From assembly GCA_964592375.1 (NCBI GenBank), contig CAZQDP010000069.1, positions 1 to 12,112 on the forward strand: DNA of 12,112 nt, written 5' to 3'. Below are positions 4,497-12,112 of this stretch, in pieces. The translations under genes and the position numbers were made by a program. The notes beneath the pieces are model-generated. The model had not been told where the DNA came from, did no database searches, and was given only the letters and a program-made list of their open reading frames with translations. Every line of letters begins with the position of its first letter. Positions within the stretch are counted from its first letter, which is position 1. This DNA comes from CAZQDP01 sp964592375. GTDB lineage: Bacteria > Bacillota > Clostridia > RUG12999.

Positions 4497-6134
4497 ATGG
4501 CAAAGCAGATATTAAAGGGAGACGAAGCAAGAAAGGCCTTAGAGCGTGGTGTTAATGCACTTGCTGATACAGTTAAAATTACTTTGGGACCTAAGGGAAG
4601 AAACGTGGTTTTGGACAAGAAGTACGGCTCACCGCTCATTACCAATGACGGCGTAACCATTGCCAAAGAAATCGAACTGGAAGATGCATTTGAGAACATG
4701 GGTGCTCAGCTTGTGAAAGAAGTTGCCACAAAAACCAATGATGTGGCAGGCGACGGTACAACCACGGCCACCTTACTTGCACAGTCCATTATCAGAGAAG
4801 GTCTGAAAAATTTAGCAGCCGGTGCAAATCCTATTATTTTGAAAAAGGGTATTGCAAAGGCTGTAGACGTTGCAGTAGAAGCGATAAAATCCAGTAGTGA
4901 AAAGATCAAGGGCAGAACTGATATTGCAAGAGTTGCTTCGATTTCTGCAGGCGATGAATCCATCGGTGAACTGATTGCAGATGCAATGGAAAAGGTAACC
5001 AGCGATGGCGTTATTACGATTGAAGAATCCAAAACTGCCGAAACCTATTCCGAGGTTGTTGAAGGCATGCAGTTCGACAGAGGGTATATTACCCCATACA
5101 TGATCACAGATGCAGAGAAAATGGAAGCAGTACTGGATGATCCTTATATTCTCATTACAGATAAGAAGATCTCCAATATTCAAGATATTCTGCCCATCTT
5201 AGAACAAATCGTACAACAGGGCAAGAAGCTGCTTATCATCTCTGAAGATATGGAAGGCGAAGCACTATCTACTTTGATAGTCAATAAGCTCAGAGGCACA
5301 TTTACCTGCGTAGCGGTAAAGGCTCCCGGCTTTGGCGACAGAAGAAAAGCGATGCTGGAGGATATCAGTATTTTAACAGGCGGACAGGTCATTACAGATG
5401 AAATCGGTCTTGATCTCAAAGAAGCCACCATAGAACAATTGGGTCGTGCTCGTCAGGTAAAAATCCAGAAGGAAAACACCATTATTGTTGACGGCGCAGG
5501 CAACTCCAAATCCATTGCAGACAGAATTGCTCAAATTAAAATTCAGATAGAAGAAACCACCTCTGATTTCGACCGTGAAAAGCTTCAGGAAAGACTGGCT
5601 AAGCTTTCCGGCGGCGTCGCTGTTATCAAAGTAGGCGCAGCGACCGAAACGGAAATGAAGGAAAAGAAGCTTCGCATTGAGGATGCACTCGCAGCGACCA
5701 AGGCAGCTGTAGAGGAAGGCATTGTTGCAGGCGGCGGTACCGCTTATATCAATGCAATACCAATGATTAAGAAGCTCGTAGAGAAGTCCAGCGGAGATGA
5801 AAAAACAGGCGCTTCCCTTATCTTAAAGGTGCTTGAAGAGCCGGTTCGTCAGATTGCGGCAAACGCAGGCGTGGACGGTTCGGTAGTGATTGAAAAGATG
5901 AAAAATTCCAGATCCGGTGTTGGCTACAATGCCCTGAGCGAAAAATATGTTAATATGATTGAAGAAGGCATTGTTGACCCTGCAAAGGTAACACGCAGTG
6001 CACTTCAAAATGCAGCGAGCGTAGCTTCCATGGTTCTGACCACCGAAAGCCTTGTTGCAGATATTCCGGAAAAAGAACCTGCTCCTGCCCCCGGCATGGG
6101 TGGCGGCATGGGCGGCGGCATGGGAATGTACTAA
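4497..6134 (+). CDS. groEL: Chaperonin GroEL (Hsp60)
   Basis: GroEL is the double-ring ATP-dependent chaperonin that folds cytoplasmic proteins with GroES. The 545-residue product is full length. It shows the nucleotide-binding segments ITLGPKGRNVVLDK (28-41) and GDGTTTAT (85-92), the family signature AAVEEGIVAGGG (403-414), and a GGM-rich C-terminal tail (PGMGGGMGGGMGMY) that projects into the chamber. The start follows GGAGGAGGT with normal spacing. It is the second gene of the operon; a strong terminator begins about 50 bases after the stop. Nothing in the protein is unusual. Confidence 0.99.
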   Translation: MAKQILKGDEARKALERGVNALADTVKITLGPKGRNVVLDKKYGSPLITNDGVTIAKEIELEDAFENMGAQLVKEVATKTNDVAGDGTTTATLLAQSIIREGLKNLAAGANPIILKKGIAKAVDVAVEAIKSSSEKIKGRTDIARVASISAGDESIGELIADAMEKVTSDGVITIEESKTAETYSEVVEGMQFDRGYITPYMITDAEKMEAVLDDPYILITDKKISNIQDILPILEQIVQQGKKLLIISEDMEGEALSTLIVNKLRGTFTCVAVKAPGFGDRRKAMLEDISILTGGQVITDEIGLDLKEATIEQLGRARQVKIQKENTIIVDGAGNSKSIADRIAQIKIQIEETTSDFDREKLQERLAKLSGGVAVIKVGAATETEMKEKKLRIEDALAATKAAVEEGIVAGGGTAYINAIPMIKKLVEKSSGDEKTGASLILKVLEEPVRQIAANAGVDGSVVIEKMKNSRSGVGYNALSEKYVNMIEEGIVDPAKVTRSALQNAASVASMVLTTESLVADIPEKEPAPAPGMGGGMGGGMGMY

Positions 6135-6185
6135 GCCGCTAAGATATAATGGCAATGCTGTTATAACATCGCACGATAAATCAAC

Positions 6186-6238
6186 AAGAGCACCTCGCAT
6201 CCTTCGGTTTCATTCCGATGGCAAGAGGTGCTCTTTTC
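6186..6238 (+). terminator. Intrinsic terminator of groES-groEL
   Basis: AAGAGCACCTC (6186-6196) pairs perfectly with GAGGTGCTCTT (6225-6235), with further inner pairing (CGG/CCG), and runs into TTTT at 6234-6237. On the opposite strand the T-run is weaker, but it may also stop transcripts from the converging pfl operon. Confidence 0.88.
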
Positions 6239-6270
6239 ATATATTGGCGGCAAAATAAAAAACCCTCACT

Positions 6271-6972
6271 TTATGAGCATACTATTTTTGTTAGCGCAGC
6301 GATTTTCCCCTCCGACGGGGGCTTCGTATTCTTCAGCGAATAAGGAATTCCTAGTTTCTCCCATTTGTATGCACCCATATCATGATATGGCAAAAGCTCA
6401 GCTTTGATGAGGGAGGTGCCTTTAATCAGATCCCTCAGTGCTTCTATTTGCGCTGCGTCATCGTTTATCCCCGGCAAGATGACCTGCCGAATGATCACGG
6501 GCATCTGAATTTGCTTTATATATTCCAAAAATGCCAGCGTGTTTTCAAGTCTTGCGCCTGTAAGCTCAAAATAAGCTTTTGCATTTGTATGCTTGATATC
6601 TAAAATTACAAAATCACAAAACGCAAGCGCAGATTTCACCTGCTCATTTAAATAAAAACCACAAGTGTCCACCCCCACATTGATGTGCACCTCACGCAAG
6701 GCCATCAGTAGCAGATGGACAAACTCTGCTTGCATAAACGGCTCACCACCGGATATAAGCACGCCGCCATATTTTCCGAAATATGGTCGCAATCGTTCCA
6801 CCTTTTCTACAATTTGCTCCACCGTAAAATCGGAGCCACTATTTTTCTCCCAGGTATCGGGATTATGGCAATAGCGGCAACGCATAGGACAGCCCTGCAA
6901 AAAGATTACGCAGCGCAGCCCAGGGCCATCCAATGCACCCATTGTTTCAATGGAATGTACGCTTGCTACCAT
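6271..6972 (-). CDS. pflA: Pyruvate formate-lyase activating enzyme (radical SAM)
   Basis: This 233-residue radical SAM enzyme uses a 4Fe-4S cluster and S-adenosylmethionine to abstract hydrogen from the catalytic glycine of pyruvate formate-lyase, installing the glycyl radical. The N-terminus shows the activase pattern: SIETMGALDGPGLR (7-20), the cluster motif C28-x3-C32-x2-C35 in GCPMRCRYCHNPDTW, and SGGEP (74-78) for SAM binding. LDIKH and VILPGIND motifs follow. Length is close to that of characterised PflA proteins. It lies six bases after the pflB stop in the same direction and has only a weak ribosome binding site (AAAGAA inside the pflB end), suggesting translational coupling. No extra ferredoxin-like insert is present, so a glycerol-dehydratase-type activase is unlikely. 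Confidence 0.96.
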   Translation of the reverse strand: MVASVHSIETMGALDGPGLRCVIFLQGCPMRCRYCHNPDTWEKNSGSDFTVEQIVEKVERLRPYFGKYGGVLISGGEPFMQAEFVHLLLMALREVHINVGVDTCGFYLNEQVKSALAFCDFVILDIKHTNAKAYFELTGARLENTLAFLEYIKQIQMPVIIRQVILPGINDDAAQIEALRDLIKGTSLIKAELLPYHDMGAYKWEKLGIPYSLKNTKPPSEGKIAALTKIVCS

Positions 6973-6984
6973 GTGATATCACAT
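6971..6984. other. Perfect 14-bp palindrome across the pflB stop and pflA start
   Basis: ATGTGAT-ATCACAT is fully palindromic. It contains the TGA stop of pflB (minus strand, 6981-6979) and most of the pflA ATG (6972-6970). It may be a coincidence of the coupled junction, a small mRNA hairpin or a protein site. Confidence 0.4.
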
Positions 6985-9228
6985 TCTTTCAAAAAATGTC
7001 CTTGCAATAACTTCCTCTTGCTGATTTCTGCATAGCGAATTAAAATTCACCGCATAACCCGATACACGAATGGTCAAGTTCGGATACTTTTCGGGATGTT
7101 CCATTGCATCCACCAAAGTGTCTCTACATAGCACATTGACATTGAGATGATGGGCATTTTGACCAAAATAGCCGTCTAAAATACTGACTAAATTTTGAGT
7201 TTGAATCTCTATGCTCTCCCCTAACGTGTGTGGTGTCACAGAAAAAGTACAGGAAATACCATCTTTACACGCGCAGTAAGGCATTTTCGCAACAGAATTT
7301 AGGCTTGCCAGCGCACCCTGGGTTTCCCTGCCGTGCATGGGATTGGCACCGGGCGCAAAAGGCATGCCCATTTTTCTGCCGTCCGGCGTTGCCCCCGTCT
7401 TTTTACCATACACTACATTAGAGGTAATGGTAAGGAGCGACAAGGTATGCTCGGCGTTTCGATAAGTCTTATTTTTTTTAAGCTGCTCTATAAAATTTTC
7501 AGCAATCTCTTTTGCCATGATATCCACCCTGTCATCATCATTCCCAAACTTTGGAAAATCGCCTTCAATTTTAAAATCGCTAATAATGCCTCGCTCACCT
7601 AAAATGGGTGTTACCTTTGCATATCGTATGGCACTGAGCGAATCGCATGCAACGGAAAGCCCTGCCATACCAAAGGACATAAATCTTTCTACGCACGTAT
7701 CGTGCAGTGCCATTTGGATTTTTTCATAAGCATATTTGTCGTGCATATAGTGAATTACATTCATGGTATTAACATATAAAGCGGTTAGCCACTTCACATA
7801 TACACCAAACCGCTCTATCACATCAATATATTGTAATGTGCCACTCATCACGGGCATTTTTGGACCAATTTGTTGGCCGGATATTTCGTCTGCTCCGCCG
7901 TTTAAAGCAACAAGCAGCAGTTTTGCAATATTGCACCTTGCTCCGAAAAATTGCATCTGCCGGCCTACCTTTGCAGCGGATACACAGCAGGCAATTGCAT
8001 AATCATCCCCAAAGCTTGCTCTCATCTCCTCATCGTTTTCATACTGCAACGAATCCGTTTCGATGGATAGCTGTGCACAATATTTTTTAAACGCTTCCGG
8101 TAGCCTTGGTGACCATAAAACGGTCAAATTCGGTTCGGGCGCCGGCCCTAAATTGTGCAAGGTATGTAGAAAACGATAAGATGTTTTTGTAACCATGGGG
8201 CGTGCATCCTCCCCCACACCTCCGATGGATTCAGTAATCCACATGGGATCCCCTGCAAATAGCTCGTTATATTCCGGTGTTCTAAGCTGCCTTGCCATTC
8301 TGAGCTTCATCACGAAATCATCAATGATTTCTTGGGCCTGCTCTTCACAAAGCACCCCTTCTGTCAAATCTCGTTCAATGTATATATCCAAAAAGGTGCT
8401 GACCCGCCCAAGAGACATCGCAGCCCCATTCTGTTCCTTGATTGCGGCCAAATACGCAAAATAAATCCACTGCACCGCCTCAAGGGTGTTTTTTGCCGGC
8501 CCTGCAATGTCAAGCCCATATGCTGCCGCCATGTCTTTTAGCTTGCCTAAAAAGTCAATCTGCCGAAAAACCTCTTCGCAAAGGCGGATATTTTCCTCGT
8601 CCATGGCTTGTTGGCCCAGATTATATTTATCTTCCTTCTTTTTTTCAGTGAGATAATCAACGCCATAAAGTGCAACTCGCCTGTAATCCCCAATAATTCT
8701 TCCGCGCCCATACGCATCTGGAAGCCCTGTGATAATTCCGCATTTACGCAGATTTTTCATTTCATCGGAATATACCCGAAACACGCCGTCATTATGGGTT
8801 GTCCGATAGTGAAAAAGCTCTTTAATCTTATCTGAAATTTCATATCCATAGGCATTGCAAGCCTGCTCTGCCATGCGAATTCCCCCGAAAGGATTGACTC
8901 CTCTTTTCAGCGGTCTATTGGTCTGCAGTCCGACGATAATTTCCTTATCCTTTTCAAGATAACCCGGCTGGTAATTTAAAAGAGAGGATACCGTTGTGGT
9001 ATCAATATCCAGTACGCCCCCGAAGCTTTGCTCCACTTCTCTGAGCTTTTGATATTTCTCATTCATATAAAGTGTTCTTTTCGTTGCAGGCTTTAAAAAA
9101 TCTGCACTTCCCATATAGGGTATGTAATTTTCTTGTATAAAGCAGCGAACATCCACCTCATTTTCCCAGTTGCCTTTGTGAAAGCCTCTCCATGCATCCT
9201 TTTGCTGGGTATTCTGCCCATTTTTCAT
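6979..9228 (-). CDS. pflB: Pyruvate formate-lyase (formate C-acetyltransferase)
   Basis: This cytoplasmic glycyl radical enzyme converts pyruvate and CoA to acetyl-CoA and formate, a main route of anaerobic sugar fermentation. The 749-residue product has the paired catalytic cysteines C414-C415 in DDYAIACCVSAAK and the C-terminal radical motif RVSGYAVNF with the radical glycine at 724. The N-terminus (FHKGNWENEVDVRCFIQENY) and the PFGGIRMAEQA and TTHNDGVFRVY segments are typical of true pyruvate formate-lyases rather than of diol or glycerol dehydratases. Length matches the family. The start at 9228 is preceded by AGAGGTGA. It is the first gene of the pflB-pflA operon, reads left from a strong promoter at about 9293-9321, and is divergent from the superoxide dismutase gene. 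The radical form is destroyed by oxygen. Confidence 0.98.
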   Translation of the reverse strand: MKNGQNTQQKDAWRGFHKGNWENEVDVRCFIQENYIPYMGSADFLKPATKRTLYMNEKYQKLREVEQSFGGVLDIDTTTVSSLLNYQPGYLEKDKEIIVGLQTNRPLKRGVNPFGGIRMAEQACNAYGYEISDKIKELFHYRTTHNDGVFRVYSDEMKNLRKCGIITGLPDAYGRGRIIGDYRRVALYGVDYLTEKKKEDKYNLGQQAMDEENIRLCEEVFRQIDFLGKLKDMAAAYGLDIAGPAKNTLEAVQWIYFAYLAAIKEQNGAAMSLGRVSTFLDIYIERDLTEGVLCEEQAQEIIDDFVMKLRMARQLRTPEYNELFAGDPMWITESIGGVGEDARPMVTKTSYRFLHTLHNLGPAPEPNLTVLWSPRLPEAFKKYCAQLSIETDSLQYENDEEMRASFGDDYAIACCVSAAKVGRQMQFFGARCNIAKLLLVALNGGADEISGQQIGPKMPVMSGTLQYIDVIERFGVYVKWLTALYVNTMNVIHYMHDKYAYEKIQMALHDTCVERFMSFGMAGLSVACDSLSAIRYAKVTPILGERGIISDFKIEGDFPKFGNDDDRVDIMAKEIAENFIEQLKKNKTYRNAEHTLSLLTITSNVVYGKKTGATPDGRKMGMPFAPGANPMHGRETQGALASLNSVAKMPYCACKDGISCTFSVTPHTLGESIEIQTQNLVSILDGYFGQNAHHLNVNVLCRDTLVDAMEHPEKYPNLTIRVSGYAVNFNSLCRNQQEEVIARTFFERM

Positions 9229-9292
9229 TTGACTTCACCTCTTGCCATCAATCTCCTAAAATCCTTACCTGCAACTTGCTATCTATGTTTTT

Positions 9293-9321
9293 ATTATACT
9301 ACTTTCCCACCTTTTTGTCCA
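9293..9321 (-). promoter_or_regulatory. Promoter of pflB-pflA
   Basis: On the minus strand TGGACA (9321-9316) and a perfect TATAAT (9298-9293) are separated by 17 bases, a near-consensus vegetative promoter about 65 bases before the pflB start. An imperfect palindrome (9314-9329) overlaps the -35 box. Confidence 0.75.
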
Positions 9322-9360
9322 CAATCAAATGTTATAAAAAGCCATAAAAATTGGCAGGAT

Positions 9361-9370
9361 TTTCATGAAA
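9361..9370. promoter_or_regulatory. Upstream TTTCATGAAA palindrome in the pflB/sod divergent region
   Basis: A perfect 10-bp palindrome 45 bases upstream of a second TTCATGAA core (9407-9414) that lies inside the sod promoter. It is followed by TAT, as is the copy upstream of groES (3910-3921). It is a candidate distal operator half; the binding protein is unknown. Confidence 0.3.
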
Positions 9371-9397
9371 TATAACCTTCCACGAAAGATTTGTAAA

Positions 9398-9432
9398 ATG
9401 ACACAATTCATGAAAGCGCCATATACTATAAT
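9398..9432 (+). promoter_or_regulatory. Promoter of the superoxide dismutase gene with internal palindrome
   Basis: ATGACA (9398-9403) and TATACT (9422-9427) are spaced by 18 bases, with a perfect TATAAT overlapping at 9427-9432. A TTCATGAA palindrome (9407-9414) sits between the -35 and -10 boxes, a classical position for a repressor operator. Confidence 0.6.
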
Positions 9433-9460
9433 GAGTTTTATTATAAGTGAGGTGATTATT

Positions 9461-10090
9461 ATGCCCTACGACGCATTCCCATACGAGCTCCCCCCGCTTC
9501 CCTATGACTATGATGCCTTGGAGCCTTATATTGATGCCGAAACGATGCACATTCATCACGATAAGCATTATAAGACCTACATAGACAATTTAAACAAAGC
9601 ACTAGCTCCCTATGAAGCAATTCAGAAGCTACCATTGCCACAACTTCTTAAAAATGCCGCCTATCTTCCAAAGGCGCTTAGCACCGCCGTAATCCATCAT
9701 GGCGGCGGAGTGTATAACCACCAGCTCTATTTTCAAACCATTGGCCCTCCCTCGGGACACTCCGTGCCATCAGGCTCTCTTGCCCGGGCAATTGATAAAC
9801 AATATGGTAGCTTTGAAAACTTTAAAAAGGAGTTTACCGATCGTGCCAAAGCAGTATTCGGTTCAGGCTATACATTCCTTGTAAAAACACCTGAGGGCAA
9901 AATAAAAATTGTGAATACTGCCAATCAGGACACACCGTTACCACAAAGCGATTGTCCAATCTTTGCTGTGGATGTATGGGAACATGGATATTATCTCAAA
10001 TACAAAAATCGGCGTGATGAATATTTGGAGAATATATGGAATGTCATCCAGTTTGATAAAGCAGAGCAAAATTATCAGCAATGTAAATAA
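9461..10090 (+). CDS. sodA: Superoxide dismutase, Fe/Mn family (predicted Mn-type)
   Basis: The enzyme converts superoxide to oxygen and hydrogen peroxide in the cytoplasm; no signal peptide is present. The 209-residue product begins with the family pattern FPYELPPLPYDYDALEPYID. All four metal ligands are in place: H32 (in HIHHDKHY), H87 (in VYNHQLYF), and D171 and H175 (in DVWEHGYY). Residues that separate Mn from Fe enzymes favour manganese: glycine at 83, four residues before the second ligand, and glutamine at 157 (TANQDTPL). An iron or cambialistic enzyme is still possible. The start at 9461 is five bases after AGGTGAT; the longer open frame to 9365 runs through the promoter. It is monocistronic and divergent from pflB, fitting protection of oxygen-sensitive fermentation enzymes. 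Confidence 0.95.
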   Translation: MPYDAFPYELPPLPYDYDALEPYIDAETMHIHHDKHYKTYIDNLNKALAPYEAIQKLPLPQLLKNAAYLPKALSTAVIHHGGGVYNHQLYFQTIGPPSGHSVPSGSLARAIDKQYGSFENFKKEFTDRAKAVFGSGYTFLVKTPEGKIKIVNTANQDTPLPQSDCPIFAVDVWEHGYYLKYKNRRDEYLENIWNVIQFDKAEQNYQQCK

Positions 10091-10121
10091 AAAGAAAGGC
10101 AGGAGCGAATGACCCTGCCTT
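10091..10121 (-). terminator. Terminator of the YyaL-family gene, shared with sod
   Basis: AAGGCAGG (10096-10103) is an exact inverted repeat of CCTGCCTT (10114-10121). On the minus strand the stem is followed by TTTCTTTTTATTT, a good T-tract for the leftward gene ending at 10138. On the plus strand the tail is weaker, but the hairpin starts right after the sod stop and may serve both genes. Confidence 0.75.
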
Positions 10122-10137
10122 ATGCTTTGTTCTTCTA

Positions 10138-12078
10138 TCAATCGCTCTCTTGCACCTTTTCCATCAGCTGCTGCACATCCGTTATCGGTGGCAGACATGT
10201 CTTCCCTTTGCAGACATATGCTGTAGCATTGCCTGATATCTTATCTCCTTTTTTGATGGTCATAAATGGGTTGCATCGGCTTTGCACCTTTATCATATCC
10301 TCAAACCCATTCCCATCAGTAATTAAAATTTGCGTGCCCCCATGTGCCCTATATATTTCACTCCACATCAAGGTGGCAAATGCCTCCGGATATGCATGAA
10401 TTTCTTTAGAAAGCCCACTGCGTACGCTTTGGACAAGCTCTAAATATTTTGGGTCGCCCATCACATGGGACAGCTTCAAAAACATATTAATCGTTATGCT
10501 ACAGCCTGATGGCAAAGCGCCATCATATATATTTTTTGTTCTTACCGGCAATGACTGCGTATCCCCTCCGGTGAGATACAACTTCCCATTTTGATAAAAC
10601 AGCTCTGTGATTTTGTCAGCGTAAAAAATCGTTTTTTCAAGCCATTTTGCTTCCAAGGTCGTTTGATATAATTCAAAAAATCCCCATAACACATAAGCAT
10701 AATCATCCAGTGTTGCCTTACTGCCAAGCAGGTTCTGCCGAAATCCAACATAGAGGCGTTCACTCTTTGTAAGCATATCGCCAAAAAAATCTGCAAGCTC
10801 TTCTGCCTTTTGTGTATATAGTGGGTCAATAAACCGCGCTGCCATGCATAGTGCCACAAGCATCAACCCATTGACTCCGGTCAGCTGTTTATCATCGCGA
10901 AATGGAGAAATTCTCTTTTTTCTATGCTCGTATATCGTCATTTTACATCGCTGTGCGAATTCCTCATCCACCTCTTGCACCCCAATCAAATTGGGTATGC
11001 TTTTCCCTTCAAAATTTCCCCGATCTGTAATTTGATACATCATGCAAAATCTCTCGCCATCTGCATGACCTAAGATTTGCTTGATTTCCGATGGGGTATA
11101 AAGATAATATTTTCCTTCCACTCCCTCACTATCTGCATCTTGGGCTGTAAAAAAAGCGCCATCTTGGTACATTTCCGCAAAGCAATAGTCCAAAATAAGC
11201 CGTGCAGTCTTTAAATAATGCGGTGCAATTAGCATCCCAGCCTCAATATAGGTGATGATCAGCATTGCATTATCAACCATCATTTTTTCAAAGTGAGGAA
11301 TGAGCCATTTTGTATCTGTTGAATATCTGCAAAACCCACCACCGATATGGTCGAAAATGCCACCCTGATACATCGCATCCAAAGTCTTTTGCACCATTTG
11401 CCCCGCTACTTCATTTTTGGTATAGACATAGTAACGCAGTAAAAACAAAATATTTTGAGCAGATGGAAATTTAGGCGCATTTCCAAAGCCGCCATACTCC
11501 TTGTCAAACCGGGATTTAAGGCCTTCAAATACACGATGAATCATATTGGGGTCAATCTCTCCCCCTTGCGCCTCTTGAGGGGATATATGCTTTATGATTC
11601 GCTCCGATACCAATATCACATTGCTTTTATTATTTTGCCACTGCTCCGCAATGGTGTGAAGTACTGCCAAAAACTTGTCTTTCGGAAAATATGTTCCTGC
11701 ATAAAAGGGCTTCTTGTCATAGGTCAAAAAGCAGGACAATGGCCAGCCACCCGCTCCTGTTAATGCCATGCACGCCTCCATATACATATGATCCACATCG
11801 GGCATTTCCTCACGATCCACCTTGATACTGATGAAATGTTCATTTAAAAGCTGTGCCACCTCCATGCTTTCAAAGCTCTCTCTCTCCATCACATGGCACC
11901 AGTGGCAAGCAGAATAACCAATGCTTAAAAAAATAGGCAGGTTTTTCTGACGTGCTTTAGAAAATGCCTCCTCCGTCCATGGATACCAATTCACCGGATT
12001 ATATGCATGTTGCAGTAAATACGGAGATTTTTCATCGCTTAGTCTGTTGGGATTTTTACTTTGTTCATGATCATGCAA
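10138..12078 (-). CDS. DUF255 (YyaL/SPATA20) thioredoxin-domain protein
   Basis: The 646-residue product has an N-terminal thioredoxin-like DUF255 domain (about 12-170) followed by a long alpha-helical region of the six-hairpin glycosidase type. Family landmarks are NRLSDEKSPYLLQHAYNPVNWYPW (11-34), the C58-H-W-C61 redox motif in GYSACHWCHVMERESFE, KVDREEMPDVD, GGWPLSCFLT, GGFGNAPKFP, GGGFCRYSTD and PHFEKMMVDNA. Family members occur from bacteria to humans (SPATA20), but the reaction is not established; no signal peptide is seen, so it is probably cytoplasmic. Length is near the usual 650-700. The start is TTG at 12078, five bases after AGGAGGTG; nearby ATGs at 12074 and 12068 are out of frame, and the next in-frame Met is residue 64, past the redox motif. 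It converges on sod. Confidence 0.93.
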   Translation of the reverse strand: MHDHEQSKNPNRLSDEKSPYLLQHAYNPVNWYPWTEEAFSKARQKNLPIFLSIGYSACHWCHVMERESFESMEVAQLLNEHFISIKVDREEMPDVDHMYMEACMALTGAGGWPLSCFLTYDKKPFYAGTYFPKDKFLAVLHTIAEQWQNNKSNVILVSERIIKHISPQEAQGGEIDPNMIHRVFEGLKSRFDKEYGGFGNAPKFPSAQNILFLLRYYVYTKNEVAGQMVQKTLDAMYQGGIFDHIGGGFCRYSTDTKWLIPHFEKMMVDNAMLIITYIEAGMLIAPHYLKTARLILDYCFAEMYQDGAFFTAQDADSEGVEGKYYLYTPSEIKQILGHADGERFCMMYQITDRGNFEGKSIPNLIGVQEVDEEFAQRCKMTIYEHRKKRISPFRDDKQLTGVNGLMLVALCMAARFIDPLYTQKAEELADFFGDMLTKSERLYVGFRQNLLGSKATLDDYAYVLWGFFELYQTTLEAKWLEKTIFYADKITELFYQNGKLYLTGGDTQSLPVRTKNIYDGALPSGCSITINMFLKLSHVMGDPKYLELVQSVRSGLSKEIHAYPEAFATLMWSEIYRAHGGTQILITDGNGFEDMIKVQSRCNPFMTIKKGDKISGNATAYVCKGKTCLPPITDVQQLMEKVQESD

Positions 12079-12083
12079 AATAA

Positions 12084-12091
12084 CACCTCCT
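12084..12091 (-). promoter_or_regulatory. Ribosome binding site supporting a TTG start
   Basis: On the minus strand AGGAGGTG (12091-12084) matches the 16S rRNA tail fully and lies five bases before the TTG at 12078. This makes TTG the start of the YyaL-family gene. The promoter lies outside the window or in its last 20 bases. Confidence 0.8.
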
Positions 12092-12112
12092 TTTTTGCTA
12101 TTATTTCCATTT

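Noticed and set aside
5823..6200. Minus-strand open frame of about 125 codons over the end of groEL
   Set aside because: It lies opposite the conserved coding sequence of groEL and has no family resemblance or ribosome binding site; the same holds for the other long antisense frames in groEL, pflB and the YyaL-family gene.
6241..6275. Separate terminator for the pfl operon (CTCA/TGAG hairpin followed by a T-run on the minus strand)
   Set aside because: The stem is only four base pairs and contains the pflA stop codon in its loop; the larger hairpin at 6186-6238 is a more likely stop for both strands.
9314..9329. FNR or Rex operator at the pflB -35 box
   Set aside because: Only the outer TTTG/CAAA positions are symmetric and neither consensus is met; kept only as a remark on the control region.
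9427..9446. PerR box before sod (TATAAT and ATTATAA inverted repeat)
   Set aside because: The halves are separated by seven bases rather than one, and the left half is simply the -10 box.
1..12112. CRISPR arrays, tRNA or rRNA genes, insertion sequences, phage attachment sites
   Set aside because: No regularly spaced repeats, cloverleaf-like segments, transposase motifs or terminal inverted repeats were seen on either strand.

Overview
The window looks like chromosomal DNA from an anaerobic, low-to-moderate GC Bacillota, most likely a member of the Clostridia. The evidence is strong AGGAGG-type ribosome binding sites, a CIRCE-controlled groES-groEL operon, a pyruvate formate-lyase operon with its radical SAM activase, a small clostridial-style ferredoxin, LysM and VCBS/FG-GAP proteins, and abundant intrinsic terminators. 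The species cannot be named from the sequence alone.

Layout. Positions 1-590 are visibly more AT-rich than the rest and hold the 3' end of an AraC-family regulator and a broken lipoprotein gene. A complete AraC-family regulator with an N-terminal cupin-like domain follows (600-1460), then a 60-residue Fe-S protein with its own promoter and terminator (1551-1733). After a structured leader comes a secreted three-LysM protein with an uncharacterised His-rich C-terminal domain (1991-3004). It converges on a leftward VCBS/FG-GAP repeat gene (3072-3800), and a bidirectional hairpin lies between them. A 362-base intergenic region carries the CIRCE operator and promoter of groES-groEL (4163-6134). 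The leftward operon pflB-pflA (9228 to 6271) converges on groEL. A Fe/Mn superoxide dismutase gene (9461-10090) is divergent from pflB. A leftward DUF255/YyaL thioredoxin-domain gene with a TTG start (12078 to 10138) closes the window.

How the genes fit together. Pyruvate formate-lyase and its activase make acetyl-CoA and formate anaerobically through an oxygen-sensitive glycyl radical. The adjacent superoxide dismutase, the HrcA-regulated chaperonin and the thioredoxin-fold protein fit oxygen or protein-damage defence in an anaerobe. Shared regulation is only an inference, resting on the divergent pflB/sod promoter region and on a TTCATGAA palindrome found upstream of both sod and groES.

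No clearly new multi-gene system is visible; most of the window is recognisable housekeeping and stress genes. The best leads are the leader of the LysM gene, the unusual first cysteine motif of the small Fe-S protein, the palindrome centred near -41 of its promoter, the TTCATGAA palindromes, and the LysM and VCBS proteins of unknown function.
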